DNA of 64,000 nt. It comes from Comamonas koreensis (lineage in GTDB: Bacteria; Pseudomonadota; Gammaproteobacteria; Burkholderiales; Burkholderiaceae_C). This document shows, in pieces, positions 43,083 through 52,079 of this stretch. The position numbers and the translations under genes were made by a program. Below the pieces are notes generated by a model that saw nothing but the letters and a program-made list of their open reading frames with translations, did not search any database and was not told where the DNA came from. Position 1 is the first letter of the stretch, and every line of letters starts with the position of its first letter. The stretch covers positions 81,980 to 145,979 of the forward strand of contig NZ_JAJNCT010000020.1 of assembly GCF_021026195.1 (NCBI RefSeq), read 5' to 3'.

Positions 43083-43630
43083 AGCATCCTCCTGTCCACC
43101 AAGAGGCTCGCCTGGGCCTGCAGGCTGGCGGGCAGCAACAGGCCGAAACCGGGAATAGCCGGCGCAATGGCGCCCTGGCGGTAGTTGGCGATGCGGTAGC
43201 TGACCAGCACCAGGCAAGGGGTCTCGATATTGCAGTCGAGCGCCGGGTTCAGCGCCGTGTCCTGGTTGCAGGCGGTGTCTGCCAGGTGGCAGAGCGTGAA
43301 GTTGATATCGCTCTCGGCTGGCCGCAGCTCAGCCGGCAACCAGTTGAGCGCATTGGCGGTGGTGCGGCGCGCCTGCAGGCTGCGGAAGGCCCAGGTGGGC
43401 GGGTTGCTGCCGATGATCGTAGAGCTGGGGTAGCGCAGCGCTGCACGGGCGCCTTCCTCGACCGCATACTGCATCGACTGGCGCACCAGAAAGGTCAGCC
43501 CATAGCAGACGATGCCGTAGAGCAGCACAAAAAACACCGGGAAGATGATCGCCCACTCCAGCGCATACACGCCGCGCTGCTGGCGCGAGCGCCTGCAGCA
43601 GTGCATGGAAGGGGTGGGGTGCGGGCGCAT
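43079..43630 (-). CDS. Tad pseudopilin TadE/TadF-like protein (second)
   Basis: A 183-residue protein with QRGVYALEWAIIFPVFFVLLYGIVCYGLTFLVRQSMQYAVEEGARAAL, i.e. the pseudopilin signal with Glu followed by one membrane helix and a coiled region. Several Cys in the distal part. It is coupled to the next TadE/F gene by an ATGA overlap. Which of the two is TadE and which TadF cannot be decided from sequence alone. Confidence 0.85.
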   Translation of the reverse strand: MRPHPTPSMHCCRRSRQQRGVYALEWAIIFPVFFVLLYGIVCYGLTFLVRQSMQYAVEEGARAALRYPSSTIIGSNPPTWAFRSLQARRTTANALNWLPAELRPAESDINFTLCHLADTACNQDTALNPALDCNIETPCLVLVSYRIANYRQGAIAPAIPGFGLLLPASLQAQASLLVDRRML

Positions 43631-43646
43631 GCGGGGCTCCTGGGCT

Positions 43647-44093
43647 TTACTTCTTCACATCCAGGCCGGTATCAAAGCGCTCGGGGATCTTGGTCTCGAA
43701 GCTCTTGAGGTAGCGCTGGTAGCTGCGGCTGGCCTGCTCACCATCGATGGGGCGTGGATGCACGCCCGGTGATGCCGTTTGCAGCGCCAGCAGGCGTTCG
43801 GTGGCGTTGCCGATGACGATGGGGCGGCTGCGCCAGATGACCGGGTTCTCCAGCGACGGATTGCTGTTCTCCGTAGCCAGCGGGATATAGGGCTGGGTGG
43901 CGGGCGAGACGCGCTCGGGGATATCCACCACCGGCGCTTGGCGTGTCATTTCCAGGCTGGGTACCTGGGCTTCAACCGATACCACGGTGCGGCTGGATTC
44001 TGCATGCACGGCGATTGCCGAGAGGCCGGCACCAGCAGCCAGGCCCAGCATCAGCACGGAACGCCAGGTGGGGAGAGAAGGAAACTGAGACAT
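43647..44093 (-). CDS. Tad-locus periplasmic protein (DUF3613-like)
   Basis: A 148-residue protein with a signal peptide (ending near IAVHA, residue ~31). Toward the C-terminus it has ATERLLALQ, then RPIDGEQASRSYQRYLKSFETKIPE, the conserved part of a small family (DUF3613-like) repeatedly found just after tadD in betaproteobacterial Tad loci. The role is unknown, probably periplasmic support of pilus assembly. It is flanked closely by tadD and the pseudopilin gene. Confidence 0.75.
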   Translation of the reverse strand: MSQFPSLPTWRSVLMLGLAAGAGLSAIAVHAESSRTVVSVEAQVPSLEMTRQAPVVDIPERVSPATQPYIPLATENSNPSLENPVIWRSRPIVIGNATERLLALQTASPGVHPRPIDGEQASRSYQRYLKSFETKIPERFDTGLDVKK

Positions 44094-44110
44094 GGGGTAC
44101 TCCTGGGGTG

Positions 44111-45130
44111 CTAAGGCGCGATGGGGCGTGCCGGGGAATCAATGATTTGCGGGCTGTCGTTGCCAGTGGCCGTACTGCGCAAGGCCGTGGGCATAGCAGG
44201 CCCTGGGCCCGCCGCTGGCACGTCGGATGGCGCTGCTGCCGGGGCTACAACAGGGGCGGTAGCCGGAGAGGTCAGCGGGCTGGCTGCAAGCGTGGCGCTG
44301 TCCACCATCGGCACCGCCGCAGCAGGTGCTGGCGTTGGCAACTCGCCACCGTTGCGCCGGCGCATGGCGGTCTGCACCGTCTGCAACTGGGCTTGCAAGG
44401 TCTGCATTGAGTTCGCGTCAATCAGCGCGGGCACATTTTTGGCGGCGGGCTGGCTGAGCCGCTGCAGCAGTTGCGAAGCCTGTGCCTTCTGGTCGCTGGC
44501 CATCAGGTAGAGAGCCAAGTTGAGCTGCACCCGCGCATTGCTGGGGGCCAGCTGCGCCGCTTGCAGCACGGGCAGGTGGGCGGCTTCCGTCTGGCCATCG
44601 AGCATATGGGCGTAGGCCAGGTCACTCAGCACATCGGCATCGATGGGGTTGATCTGGCGTGCCATCTCCAGCTGCGCAATGGCGTTGGGGTACTGGCCCT
44701 GGCTGGCATACAGCAGACCCAGGCCGCGCCGCGCACGCGCCACGGTGCCGCTGTCGGGGTCGGCCAGCAAGGCCTGGTAACCCTGTTCAGCCAATTTGCC
44801 TTGGCCGGTGTTGCGCAGTGCATCGGCACGCATCAAGCGGATCTGCGGCTGGCTGCCGTACTGGCGCTCAAAGGCCTGCGTGTGCGCGAGCGACGCATAC
44901 CACTGGTTGGCCTGCTGCATCTGGCGGATCAGGTTCAGATAAGTTTGCTGCGGATCGATCTGGGTCAGCTGGGCGGCTTTTTCCATTTGCTGCTGGGCCT
45001 GGGCCGCCGTGCTTTGCTCGGCAGCGCCATAGCCCTGCGGGCCTTTGGAGGCACAGCCGGTCAGCAGCGCGGCCGCCAAGGCCAGCAGCGGCATGGCGAA
45101 TAGAGATGTGTTGCGGTTGGTTTGGCGCAT
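44111..45130 (-). CDS. tadD: Tad pilus lipoprotein TadD
   Basis: A 339-residue lipoprotein: signal peptide with the lipobox LLTGC near residue 26, then a Gln-rich stretch and TPR-like repeats at ~90-220 (MRADALRNTGQGKLAEQGYQ and NPIDADVLSDLAYAHMLDG), and a Pro/Ala-rich C-terminal tail. TadD acts as a TPR pilotin/assembly factor in Tad systems. It starts two bases after the tadC stop. Confidence 0.9.
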   Translation of the reverse strand: MRQTNRNTSLFAMPLLALAAALLTGCASKGPQGYGAAEQSTAAQAQQQMEKAAQLTQIDPQQTYLNLIRQMQQANQWYASLAHTQAFERQYGSQPQIRLMRADALRNTGQGKLAEQGYQALLADPDSGTVARARRGLGLLYASQGQYPNAIAQLEMARQINPIDADVLSDLAYAHMLDGQTEAAHLPVLQAAQLAPSNARVQLNLALYLMASDQKAQASQLLQRLSQPAAKNVPALIDANSMQTLQAQLQTVQTAMRRRNGGELPTPAPAAAVPMVDSATLAASPLTSPATAPVVAPAAAPSDVPAAGPGPAMPTALRSTATGNDSPQIIDSPARPIAP

Positions 45131-45132
45131 GC

Positions 45133-46122
45133 TTATCGCCCTCCAATGGATGACAGGGAGCGGATCACCGCCGTAAAGCCGGGCCCTGCGGTGATCACGA
45201 TCAAGGCAGGGAGCAAGGTCAGCACCATCACGCCCGTCATCTTGACCGTGATGGTGCCGATCTTTTCCTTGAAGTTGGCCTGGCGCTTTTCACGCAGGCG
45301 CAGGCTGAACTCGCGCAGCGGCTCCTGCACCGCGCCGCCATGGCGGTCCACCTGCACCAGCAGGTTGACAACGGCACTCATGTCGTCGTCGGCCCCCAGC
45401 ATGGCCAGTCGCTGCAGCGACTGCTCACGTGTGCGGCCCGAGCTATAGAGCCGGTTGGCCAGTCCCAGCTCGGCGCTCAGCACCCGCAGCACGCTGCCAA
45501 ATTCCGTCGCCAGAATATGCAGGCTCTGGTCAATGCTCAGGCCCACGCCTTGCAACAGGCGCAGCAGGTCCACAAACAGCGGCAGCTCTTCGACCACCTG
45601 CTTGCGGCGGTTGGTGGCTTTGGAGCGCAGAATCCACTTGGGCAGCATCAGGCCCAGACTGAACGCAGCAAAGGCATAGAACATGGCCTTCATGCCCTGC
45701 GGCTGCAGCACCAGCAGTACCAGTACCGGCAACAACAGGCACAGTGCCGTACGGCTGGCCACAAAAATGAGTCCGCCTCGGCCTATCTCGATGCCCGCCT
45801 GCTCCATCAGTTTGCGGTCCTCCTGGGCAAACAAGGCCTTGGCCAGTCCGGTCTCCAGCCAGGCGGGTGGCTTGAGGCGTTCGAGCACCTGCTGGGCGGC
45901 ATCCTGGTCGGTCTGAGGCGTGGCCGTGCCCAGCGGTTGCAGGCCCGGCATCGGAAAGGGCTGTATCACTGCCGCTGCCGTTTCGCGCTGGCGCAGCAGT
46001 TGAACGACACGCTGCTCAGTGCGTTCAGCGCGGTGCAGACGCAGCAGCAGCCTGCCAGCAAGCACCAGCAGACCCAGCGCAGCCAGCGCCAGGCTGGCGA
46101 TCCACAGTTGGTCGGCGGTCAT
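45133..46122 (-). CDS. tadC: Tad pilus inner-membrane platform protein TadC
   Basis: A 329-residue type II secretion F-domain protein. An N-terminal membrane segment (~6-26) precedes a helical cytoplasmic region; the GspF-like domain includes VVEELPLFVDLLRLLQGVGLSIDQSL and GGAVQEPLREFSLRLREKRQ; final membrane helix near ~300-325. With TadB it forms the membrane platform moved by the TadA ATPase. Start at 46122 has an AGGAGAG site; the frame is open 62 codons upstream without support. Confidence 0.92.
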   Translation of the reverse strand: MTADQLWIASLALAALGLLVLAGRLLLRLHRAERTEQRVVQLLRQRETAAAVIQPFPMPGLQPLGTATPQTDQDAAQQVLERLKPPAWLETGLAKALFAQEDRKLMEQAGIEIGRGGLIFVASRTALCLLLPVLVLLVLQPQGMKAMFYAFAAFSLGLMLPKWILRSKATNRRKQVVEELPLFVDLLRLLQGVGLSIDQSLHILATEFGSVLRVLSAELGLANRLYSSGRTREQSLQRLAMLGADDDMSAVVNLLVQVDRHGGAVQEPLREFSLRLREKRQANFKEKIGTITVKMTGVMVLTLLPALIVITAGPGFTAVIRSLSSIGGR

Positions 46123-46211
46123 GGACGCTCTCCTGCGCTGCAGGCGTGCACTAACACTGATGCACCCCGGTGCTTTTGAAGGCGGAGGTATCGGAACATC
46201 TTTAGCCCTCC

Positions 46212-47192
46212 TTATTTCAGACGTGCCAGCCGGTAAAGCAGGAAGGAGCCAAACACTTCCAGGCCCGCGGCGATAAAGATCATTTTTTGACCAGTACCGT
46301 CCTGCCACAGCCGGAGAAAGTAGCCCTGGTTGAGCAGCATGATCAAGCTGCCCACGATGATGGGCAGCAAGGCCAGGATCCAGGCTGACAGGCGCACTTC
46401 GGTTGAGAGGGAATGGAGCTCCCGCTCGGCAGACAGGCGGTCACGGATATAGGCAGACACACGTTCTAGCACCTGCTCGACCCGGCCGCCATAGCGCGTG
46501 CTCATGCGGAATACGGCGGCTAGCAGACCAAACTCAGGCAATTTCCAGGTGCGCTCCAGCTGGGTCATCGCCTGGCCCAGGTCGGGCGAGACGCTGAGCG
46601 AGGCATTGACATGCTGCAACGCGCTGCCCAGCGGCTCGGGCACATTGCCGCTGGCAAACTGGAAGGCGGCATGGGGCGAGTTGCCGATGGAGATCAGGCG
46701 CACCATATTGTCCAGAAAGCCAGGCAGCAGCGAGAGCATCTTGGCGCGGCGCTTGCTTACCCGGTGCCAGATGCCAAACCAGGTGAGCAGCGCGTAGACG
46801 GCCAGCACCATCAGACCCAGCAAAGCACCTGCTTGCAATGCAACCAGAAACGCCAGAAACAGGCCTAGACCGGCGATCATGACCAGGCCGCGCGGGCTGA
46901 TGCCCCAGGCACCATAGCCCAGATGGTCATACAGCCATTGCCGTGCCGAAGCCGAAGTGCTGGCTGCGGCGGGGAAGTCCGTCGAAGCGCGCGGATCAGC
47001 CACCATGCCAGGCATCGGTGCTGCCGCAACGCTGGCCATCAGGTCGCGCTGGATATCGCGGCTGCGCTGCATATGGCCGGCAATCGATTGCCGTGCCTGC
47101 TGCTGGCGCGCACGGGAGAACAGCCACAGCGCCAGGGCCAGCAGCACGCAGGCGAGGGCGGCGATGACCAGGACGGCGGGGTGGATGTTCAT
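46212..47192 (-). CDS. tadB: Tad pilus inner-membrane platform protein TadB
   Basis: A 326-residue F-domain protein: hydrophobic N-terminus (VLVIAALACVLLALALWLF), two helices near 100-140, the conserved LSLLPGFLDNMVRLISIGNSPHAAFQ block and RYGGRVEQVLERVSAYIRDR, and two helices near the end. Pairs with TadC. Its start overlaps the tadA stop by ATGA, and an 89-base gap separates it from tadC. Confidence 0.92.
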   Translation of the reverse strand: MNIHPAVLVIAALACVLLALALWLFSRARQQQARQSIAGHMQRSRDIQRDLMASVAAAPMPGMVADPRASTDFPAAASTSASARQWLYDHLGYGAWGISPRGLVMIAGLGLFLAFLVALQAGALLGLMVLAVYALLTWFGIWHRVSKRRAKMLSLLPGFLDNMVRLISIGNSPHAAFQFASGNVPEPLGSALQHVNASLSVSPDLGQAMTQLERTWKLPEFGLLAAVFRMSTRYGGRVEQVLERVSAYIRDRLSAERELHSLSTEVRLSAWILALLPIIVGSLIMLLNQGYFLRLWQDGTGQKMIFIAAGLEVFGSFLLYRLARLK

Positions 47193-48589
47193 CGTTGCGC
47201 TCCGCTGCTGCCCGCCTGCTGCTGGGCGCGCCACCAGGCCAGCAATTTGGGGGAATGGGGTGAGATGCCCATGGACACCCATTGGTCCTGCTCCTGGCCG
47301 TCGGGTCCGATCTGGGCCTCGTAGCGGTAGAGCTCCTGGGTGGAGATCATGTTGTCCGTCATGCCCGTCACCTCGGTCAGCGATAACAGGCGCCGGCGGC
47401 CGTTGGAGAGGCGGCCGATCTGCACGATGAAGTCCACCGCATTGGCAATCTGGCGGCGCAGGCTCACTTCGCTGCCCTGAAAGCCGGCAAAACCGGCCAG
47501 CATCTCGGCGCGGTAGAGGCATTCGCGCGGCGAGCTGGCATGGATGGTGCCCATGGAGCCATCGTGGCCGGTGTTCATCGCCTGCAGCAGCTCGAGCACT
47601 TCGCCACTGCGCACTTCGCCGACGATGATGCGGTCGGGCCGCATGCGCAGGCTGTTGACCAGCAGGTCGCGGATGCTCACATGGCCCGAGCCATCAAAGC
47701 TGCCCGGGCGGCTCTCCAGCCGCACCACATGGCTGTGGTTGAGGGCCAGCTCGGCGGTGTCCTCAATGGTCACGATGCGCTCGTTGCTGGGGATAAAGCT
47801 GGCCAACGCATTGAGCAAGGAGGTCTTGCCCGAGCTGGTGCCGCCGCTCACCAGGATGTTGCAACGGGCCTTCACCGCCATCTCCAGAATGCGGCAGATG
47901 TCTTCGCTAAAGCTTCCCAGCTGCACCAGGTCCTTGGGCGTGAGCGGGTCCTTGCGGAACTTGCGGATCGAGACCGTGGGGCCGTCGATGGCCAGCGGGC
48001 CGATGATCACATTGATACGGCCGCCATCGGGCAGGCGGGCATCGACCATGGGGCTGGATTCATCGAGCCGCCGGCCCAACGGCGCCAGAATGCGCCGCAC
48101 GATGCGCAGCACATGCTCGTCATCCTTGAAATGCGAGGCCTCGCGCTCGAGCATGCCGCCGCGCGAAACATAAATGTCCCGGTAGCCATTGATGAGGATG
48201 TCCTCGACCCTCGGGTCTTCCAGCAGCGGCTGCAGCGGGCCCAGGCCGGTCAGCTCGCGGCTGAGCGCCTCAGCCACCTGCCGGGCCTCTTGCTCATTGA
48301 CCGGCACCGCATGCAGGCGGATAAAGCTGTCCAGCTCCAGCTTCACAAACTGCGCAATCGCCGCCTGCGACCAGCGGCCAAACTCTGCCCCCAGCTCCTC
48401 GATGCGGCTGAGCAAATGCTCATAGGCATGGTTCTTCAGATCGGCGAGCAGCTGGGTATGCTGCAGGCTCTCGCTGGCATCTGCCGGCGCAGGCCGTGCC
48501 GGCCCGGGCCTGGGTGTGAGCAGGTCGGCCAGCGAGGGGTTCTCGGGCGAGGGGCCTGCGCCATGGGGGGCGAGAGAATCCTTGTTCAT
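47189..48589 (-). CDS. tadA: Tad pilus secretion ATPase TadA/CpaF
   Basis: A 466-residue VirB11/GspE-type ATPase of the CpaF family. Walker A is SGGTSSGKTSLLNA; the Asp box is IEDTAEL, with Walker B GEVRSGEVLELLQAMNTGHDGS. The N-terminal half has the usual CpaF segment DPRVEDILINGYRDIYV. It powers polymerisation of the Flp pilin. Start at 48589, five bases from the secretin stop; the frame is open 13 codons upstream. Confidence 0.95.
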   Translation of the reverse strand: MNKDSLAPHGAGPSPENPSLADLLTPRPGPARPAPADASESLQHTQLLADLKNHAYEHLLSRIEELGAEFGRWSQAAIAQFVKLELDSFIRLHAVPVNEQEARQVAEALSRELTGLGPLQPLLEDPRVEDILINGYRDIYVSRGGMLEREASHFKDDEHVLRIVRRILAPLGRRLDESSPMVDARLPDGGRINVIIGPLAIDGPTVSIRKFRKDPLTPKDLVQLGSFSEDICRILEMAVKARCNILVSGGTSSGKTSLLNALASFIPSNERIVTIEDTAELALNHSHVVRLESRPGSFDGSGHVSIRDLLVNSLRMRPDRIIVGEVRSGEVLELLQAMNTGHDGSMGTIHASSPRECLYRAEMLAGFAGFQGSEVSLRRQIANAVDFIVQIGRLSNGRRRLLSLTEVTGMTDNMISTQELYRYEAQIGPDGQEQDQWVSMGISPHSPKLLAWWRAQQQAGSSGAQR

Positions 48590-48593
48590 GGCA

Positions 48594-49991
48594 TCAGTAC
48601 GAAAAGCCGGGCAGAGGAGAGTCGGCATAGGGCGCGCCTACGGCATAGGGCGCCCAGACGCGGCCGGCATTGGGCAGCTCTTGCTGGGCACCGGGCAGCA
48701 GTGCCTCCAGGTTGGTGCCCGCAGGCAAGGGCTGCACCAGACGGGGGGTGACGATGATCACCAGCTCGGTCTCTTCCTGCGAGTAGTTGAGGTTCTTGAA
48801 GAAGGTGCCCAGGATGGGCAGGTCGCCGAGCAGCGGCACCTTGTTGACGTTGGACAGGGTCGAACGGCTGACCAGCCCACCAATGACAAAGCTCTCGCTA
48901 TCTGCCAGCTCGACAAAGGTGTCGGCACGGCGGGTGCGCAACGCCGGCACCGAGATGTCGTTGATGGTCACCCCTTGGGTGTAGTCCAAGTCGCTGGCCT
49001 CGGGCGCCACCTTGAGGGCGATGCGCTCGTTGGAGAGAATGGTCGGCGTCAGCTGCAGCTTGACACCAAACTCCTTGTACTGGATGGAAATGCTGTTGCT
49101 GCCGCCACTGGGTACAGGGATGGGGATTTCGCCACCGGCCAGGAAGCTCGCAGTCTGGCCGCTTTGGGCCACCAGTGTGGGCTTGGCCAGCACACGCGCC
49201 AGGCCATTGCCTTCCAGAAAGCCCAGCTGCGCGGTGATGCCCTTGCCGCTGAAGGCGCGTCCAAAGCCGAGCACCAGGTTCATCGCACTGGCGATGGCTG
49301 AGGTGCCCCCGTCGGTACCGCTGCCACTACCACTGCCGCCACTCGACGAGCCACTGCTGCTGCCATTGCTGCCGGGGGTGTAGACCCCAAACTGGAAGCC
49401 GTGGTCATTGGCACCGCCGCTGTTGAGCTGCACGCCCGCGCGCCGCATGGCCGACTTCTTGAACTCCACCACCTGCACATCGACCTGCACGGTATTGCTG
49501 CGCACATTCACCTGGGACAGGTCGGTCAGTGGCGTGCCTTTGGGAGCCATCGCTGCCAACTCGGCCGATGCGCGTGCATGCTCGGGCAAGGATTGCAGGC
49601 GGCGTTCCAGCAAGAGACGCGGACCGCTGACCACAACGTTCCAGGTCTGCGGTTCGCCCTGGGTAGGCCAGACCATGAAGGTGGTGCTGCCTGCGGCCTT
49701 GGGGGTGAGCAGCAGCTCGGCATGGCGGGCGGGGCGTTGACCGGCTGCCTTGCCGGCGGCGGGCTTGCCGGTCTGGGGCAGTTCGCCCAGCACCTGCACA
49801 TCCAGCACCGCAGGGTCGCCGATGGCGATGCGTGCAATGGCAATACCGGGCTTGAACAGTTGCTGCTGGCCTTGCACCAGTGCCAGGGGCTGCGCGCTAT
49901 TGGCAGCGGGCGCCACGGTCTGGGCTTGCACGGCCAAGGCGCTGACCAGCAGGGGCAGCCAGGCGGCGGATGCGAGTGCGGTAGTTCTCAT
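48594..49991 (-). CDS. cpaC: Tad pilus outer-membrane secretin CpaC/RcpA
   Basis: A 465-residue secretin. A signal peptide ends near ALAVQAQ. The N-terminal domain (residues ~40-150, with KPGIAIARIAIGDPAVLDVQVLG) is followed by the secretin core (VQVDVQVVEFKKSAMRRAGVQL ... VIGGLVSRSTLSNVNKVPLLGDLPILGTFFKN and ELVIIVTPRLVQPL). A Gly/Ser-rich insert lies at ~215-245. It forms the outer-membrane pore. Directly before tadA, with only four bases between them and no tadZ gene. Confidence 0.95.
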   Translation of the reverse strand: MRTTALASAAWLPLLVSALAVQAQTVAPAANSAQPLALVQGQQQLFKPGIAIARIAIGDPAVLDVQVLGELPQTGKPAAGKAAGQRPARHAELLLTPKAAGSTTFMVWPTQGEPQTWNVVVSGPRLLLERRLQSLPEHARASAELAAMAPKGTPLTDLSQVNVRSNTVQVDVQVVEFKKSAMRRAGVQLNSGGANDHGFQFGVYTPGSNGSSSGSSSGGSGSGSGTDGGTSAIASAMNLVLGFGRAFSGKGITAQLGFLEGNGLARVLAKPTLVAQSGQTASFLAGGEIPIPVPSGGSNSISIQYKEFGVKLQLTPTILSNERIALKVAPEASDLDYTQGVTINDISVPALRTRRADTFVELADSESFVIGGLVSRSTLSNVNKVPLLGDLPILGTFFKNLNYSQEETELVIIVTPRLVQPLPAGTNLEALLPGAQQELPNAGRVWAPYAVGAPYADSPLPGFSY

Positions 49992-50090
49992 AGTCGTTTC
50001 CCTCGTCTGTCTCGTTCTGGTTCCGGGCCTTGCGGGCCCGTGTGCGCCTGTGCTGGCGCGGTCGATCGGGGCTGACAACCCCGGCCGCCA

Positions 50091-51128
50091 TCAATAACGT
50101 ACGGTCTGCACGCTGGCGCCTTGGTAGACCTCCAGCGAGCGTGGTGGTGCCATGGGTGCAGCGGGGGCTGGCGCCTTGGCCTGCGTGACGGTGGGAGGGC
50201 GCCGTGCCGGTTTGCTGTCGGCGCCTGTCGCCAGGTCCTTGAAGCGCAGGCCTGCAAAGGAGCGGTCCATGTCCTGCAGTTGCTCGCCTTTGGCCAGCTT
50301 GCCTGCTATGGGCTGCAGCACGGTGGGCAGGGCCGCAAACAGCGCCGGGTCGGGCACGCGGCTGTCGTCGGGGTGGCGCAGCGCCAGACTCAGCTGGCCA
50401 TATTTCTCGGCCAGGGTGAGGCGCTCCACGTCCTGCAAAGGCACGGCCAGCACGGCGGTGGCAGCACTGCGCGCCGCCTGGGCATCTTGCGTATTGCGCC
50501 GCGCCGCATTGGCGCTGCTGCCGTTCTTGGCGGCCTCTTGCTCTTCCTGCTGGCGCTGGGCCTGCGTGAGGGGTGGGTTTTCTACACTGGCTGCGCCATA
50601 GGCCAGCACACGGGTGCGTGCCAGCAGCAGCCGGGTCTGGCTGTCCACCTCGGCCGCGTCGGTCTTGCCGTCCAAGGTGAAGAACACATCGACAAAATCG
50701 CCGGGCCGCACATGGTGGCCAGCGGCCATGGCCTCGCGGATGCCGACGGACACCGCGCGTTGGCCGGGTTCGACCTGCAATGCCAAACCGCTGATCAGCT
50801 GCTGTTCGAACAGTGGTGCATCGGGCGCTAAAGCCATCGTGGTGGTGCGGCCCTCAACCTGATCCACCCTTTTAAAGCTGGAAGCCACAGCCACCGGAAG
50901 TTCGACGACCTTGACGTCCTCTTTCTGCAGGCGCTGACCGGCGGTGACAGGTTTGGCGGCGACTACGACGGCAAAGGTGGGCGCAGCTGGGCTGGCTGCA
51001 GCGCTGCTTGGCGCCGTGGTCTGCGCCACCGGCCTATTGGCGGTCTGGCGGCCCAACAGCAAGGCGCCCAGGCCCAGGGCCAAGGCCAGTACCAGCAGCA
51101 GGCCGGCAAGTATCTTGGTGAGGTTCAT
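50091..51128 (-). CDS. cpaB: Tad pilus protein CpaB/RcpC
   Basis: A 345-residue protein: one N-terminal membrane helix (KILAGLLLVLALALGLGALLL), then an SAF domain (AAKPVTAGQRLQKEDVKVVELP, residues ~60-130) and a CpaB-type domain (RAVSVGIREAMAAGHHVRPGDFVDVFF). It probably links the secretin to the cell wall or inner membrane. Start at 51128 has GGAGCC close by; the frame is open upstream to 51212 without support. Preceded by a large hairpin. Confidence 0.92.
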   Translation of the reverse strand: MNLTKILAGLLLVLALALGLGALLLGRQTANRPVAQTTAPSSAAASPAAPTFAVVVAAKPVTAGQRLQKEDVKVVELPVAVASSFKRVDQVEGRTTTMALAPDAPLFEQQLISGLALQVEPGQRAVSVGIREAMAAGHHVRPGDFVDVFFTLDGKTDAAEVDSQTRLLLARTRVLAYGAASVENPPLTQAQRQQEEQEAAKNGSSANAARRNTQDAQAARSAATAVLAVPLQDVERLTLAEKYGQLSLALRHPDDSRVPDPALFAALPTVLQPIAGKLAKGEQLQDMDRSFAGLRFKDLATGADSKPARRPPTVTQAKAPAPAAPMAPPRSLEVYQGASVQTVRY

Positions 51129-51157
51129 GGTCGGAGGCTCCTGGAGGTTGAACGCGG

Positions 51158-51215
51158 CATATGCTTTGCTGTCGCGGCAGCGCGTGCGGCCCGGGGAGCG
51201 ACAGCAAAGCACATG
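51158..51215 (-). other. Large stem-loop between tadV and cpaB
   Basis: TGCTTTGCTGTCGC (51162-51175) and GCGACAGCAAAGCA (51198-51211) are perfect 14-base arms around a 22-base GC-rich loop; three more pairs follow beyond one mismatch. No T-run follows. It lies within the Tad operon, where it could block exonucleases or attenuate transcription so that flp is made in excess. Confidence 0.75.
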
Positions 51216-51253
51216 GAAGGAGGAGATGGGTAGAGGTGCATGTCAGCAGTCCT

Positions 51254-51808
51254 TCAACCCTGGAAAGGAACGGAATTGCGCATCATCAGCACGATCGCCA
51301 CCAGGGCCATATAACCGGCATAGGGGATGCTGCGCTGAGGGGCACGAGGCCGGTCGTTGTCAGGGGCATCTGCACCGGCTGCCAGTACGGGCTGCAGCAT
51401 GGGCAGCCTGGCCAGCAGCAGCGGACCTTGGGGACTGCGCATCAGGATGCGGCATCCCAATACAAACATGCTGTGCAGACCGGCAAGCAGGCTTGCACCC
51501 AGCCAGATGGCCAGCAGGTAGGGGGACAACCCAAACCACAGCCCAGCCACCGCCGCAAACTTGACATCCCCGGCGCCCATCCAGCGGATGGCGTACAGGG
51601 GCAGCAGGGCGACAAAGGCCACCGCCATCCCCGCCAGGCCTTGCCAGGCCAGCATGTCGAACGGTTGTGCACCCCCGAACAGTGCTGCCAGCCCTGTAGC
51701 CAGGCCTAGCACCACCATCCAGTTGCGCACCTTACGGCTGCGCAGGTCCATGACCGCTATGGCGACAAGCCATAGCAGCAGGATCCAGGTGAAGGCAGTA
51801 GTTGCCAC
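51254..51808 (-). CDS. tadV: Tad prepilin peptidase TadV/CpaA
   Basis: A 184-residue type IV prepilin peptidase (A24 family), with five to six membrane helices. The first catalytic Asp is in AIAVMDLRSRKVRNW, the second in RWMGAGDVKFAA (GxGD motif). It cleaves the Flp leader at the Gly-Ala junction. Start is GTG at 51808, ten bases downstream of the flp stop. Confidence 0.92.
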   Translation of the reverse strand: MATTAFTWILLLWLVAIAVMDLRSRKVRNWMVVLGLATGLAALFGGAQPFDMLAWQGLAGMAVAFVALLPLYAIRWMGAGDVKFAAVAGLWFGLSPYLLAIWLGASLLAGLHSMFVLGCRILMRSPQGPLLLARLPMLQPVLAAGADAPDNDRPRAPQRSIPYAGYMALVAIVLMMRNSVPFQG

Positions 51809-51818
51809 TTCAGAACAC

Positions 51819-51998
51819 TCAGGGCGTGCCAGCGGTGGTCAATGAGGTACCAATTTTCTCGAAGACCACTTTCAGCTTGTCACCGATATCGGTCAAGGCG
51901 ACGAGCAGGCCAACAGCAATCAGCCCTGCAATCAACCCATACTCAATGGCGGTCGCGCCTTCTTCATCGTTCCAGAAGTTCTTGATGATGTTGGTCAT
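51819..51998 (-). CDS. flp: Flp-type pilin
   Basis: A 59-residue pilin. The leader MTNIIKNFWNDEEG ends at the Gly-Ala cleavage site; the mature part ATAIEYGLIAGLIAVGLLVAL has the Glu and Tyr typical of Flp pilins. It is the subunit of the Tad fibre. ATG at 51998 is favoured by GGAAAG just upstream and by leader length; ATG at 52010 would add four residues. It is the first gene of the Tad operon, followed by tadV. Confidence 0.95.
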   Translation of the reverse strand: MTNIIKNFWNDEEGATAIEYGLIAGLIAVGLLVALTDIGDKLKVVFEKIGTSLTTAGTP

Positions 51999-52026
51999 GA
52001 TGCTTTCCATTTACATAGCCCAGCTG

Positions 52027-52064
52027 AAAAACAGTGGCAGGCGTGGGCAAGCGCCTGTCGCTGT
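52027..52064 (-). terminator. Terminator of the type I secretion operon
   Basis: On the - strand, ACAG and CAGGCG pair with CGCCTG and CTGT (arms 52031-52043 and 52052-52064, 11 of 13 positions paired) around an 8-base loop, followed by five Ts. It lies right after the tolC-like stop and before flp, dividing the exporter operon from the Tad operon. Confidence 0.75.
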
Positions 52065-52079
52065 GGAAACCCGTACCTC

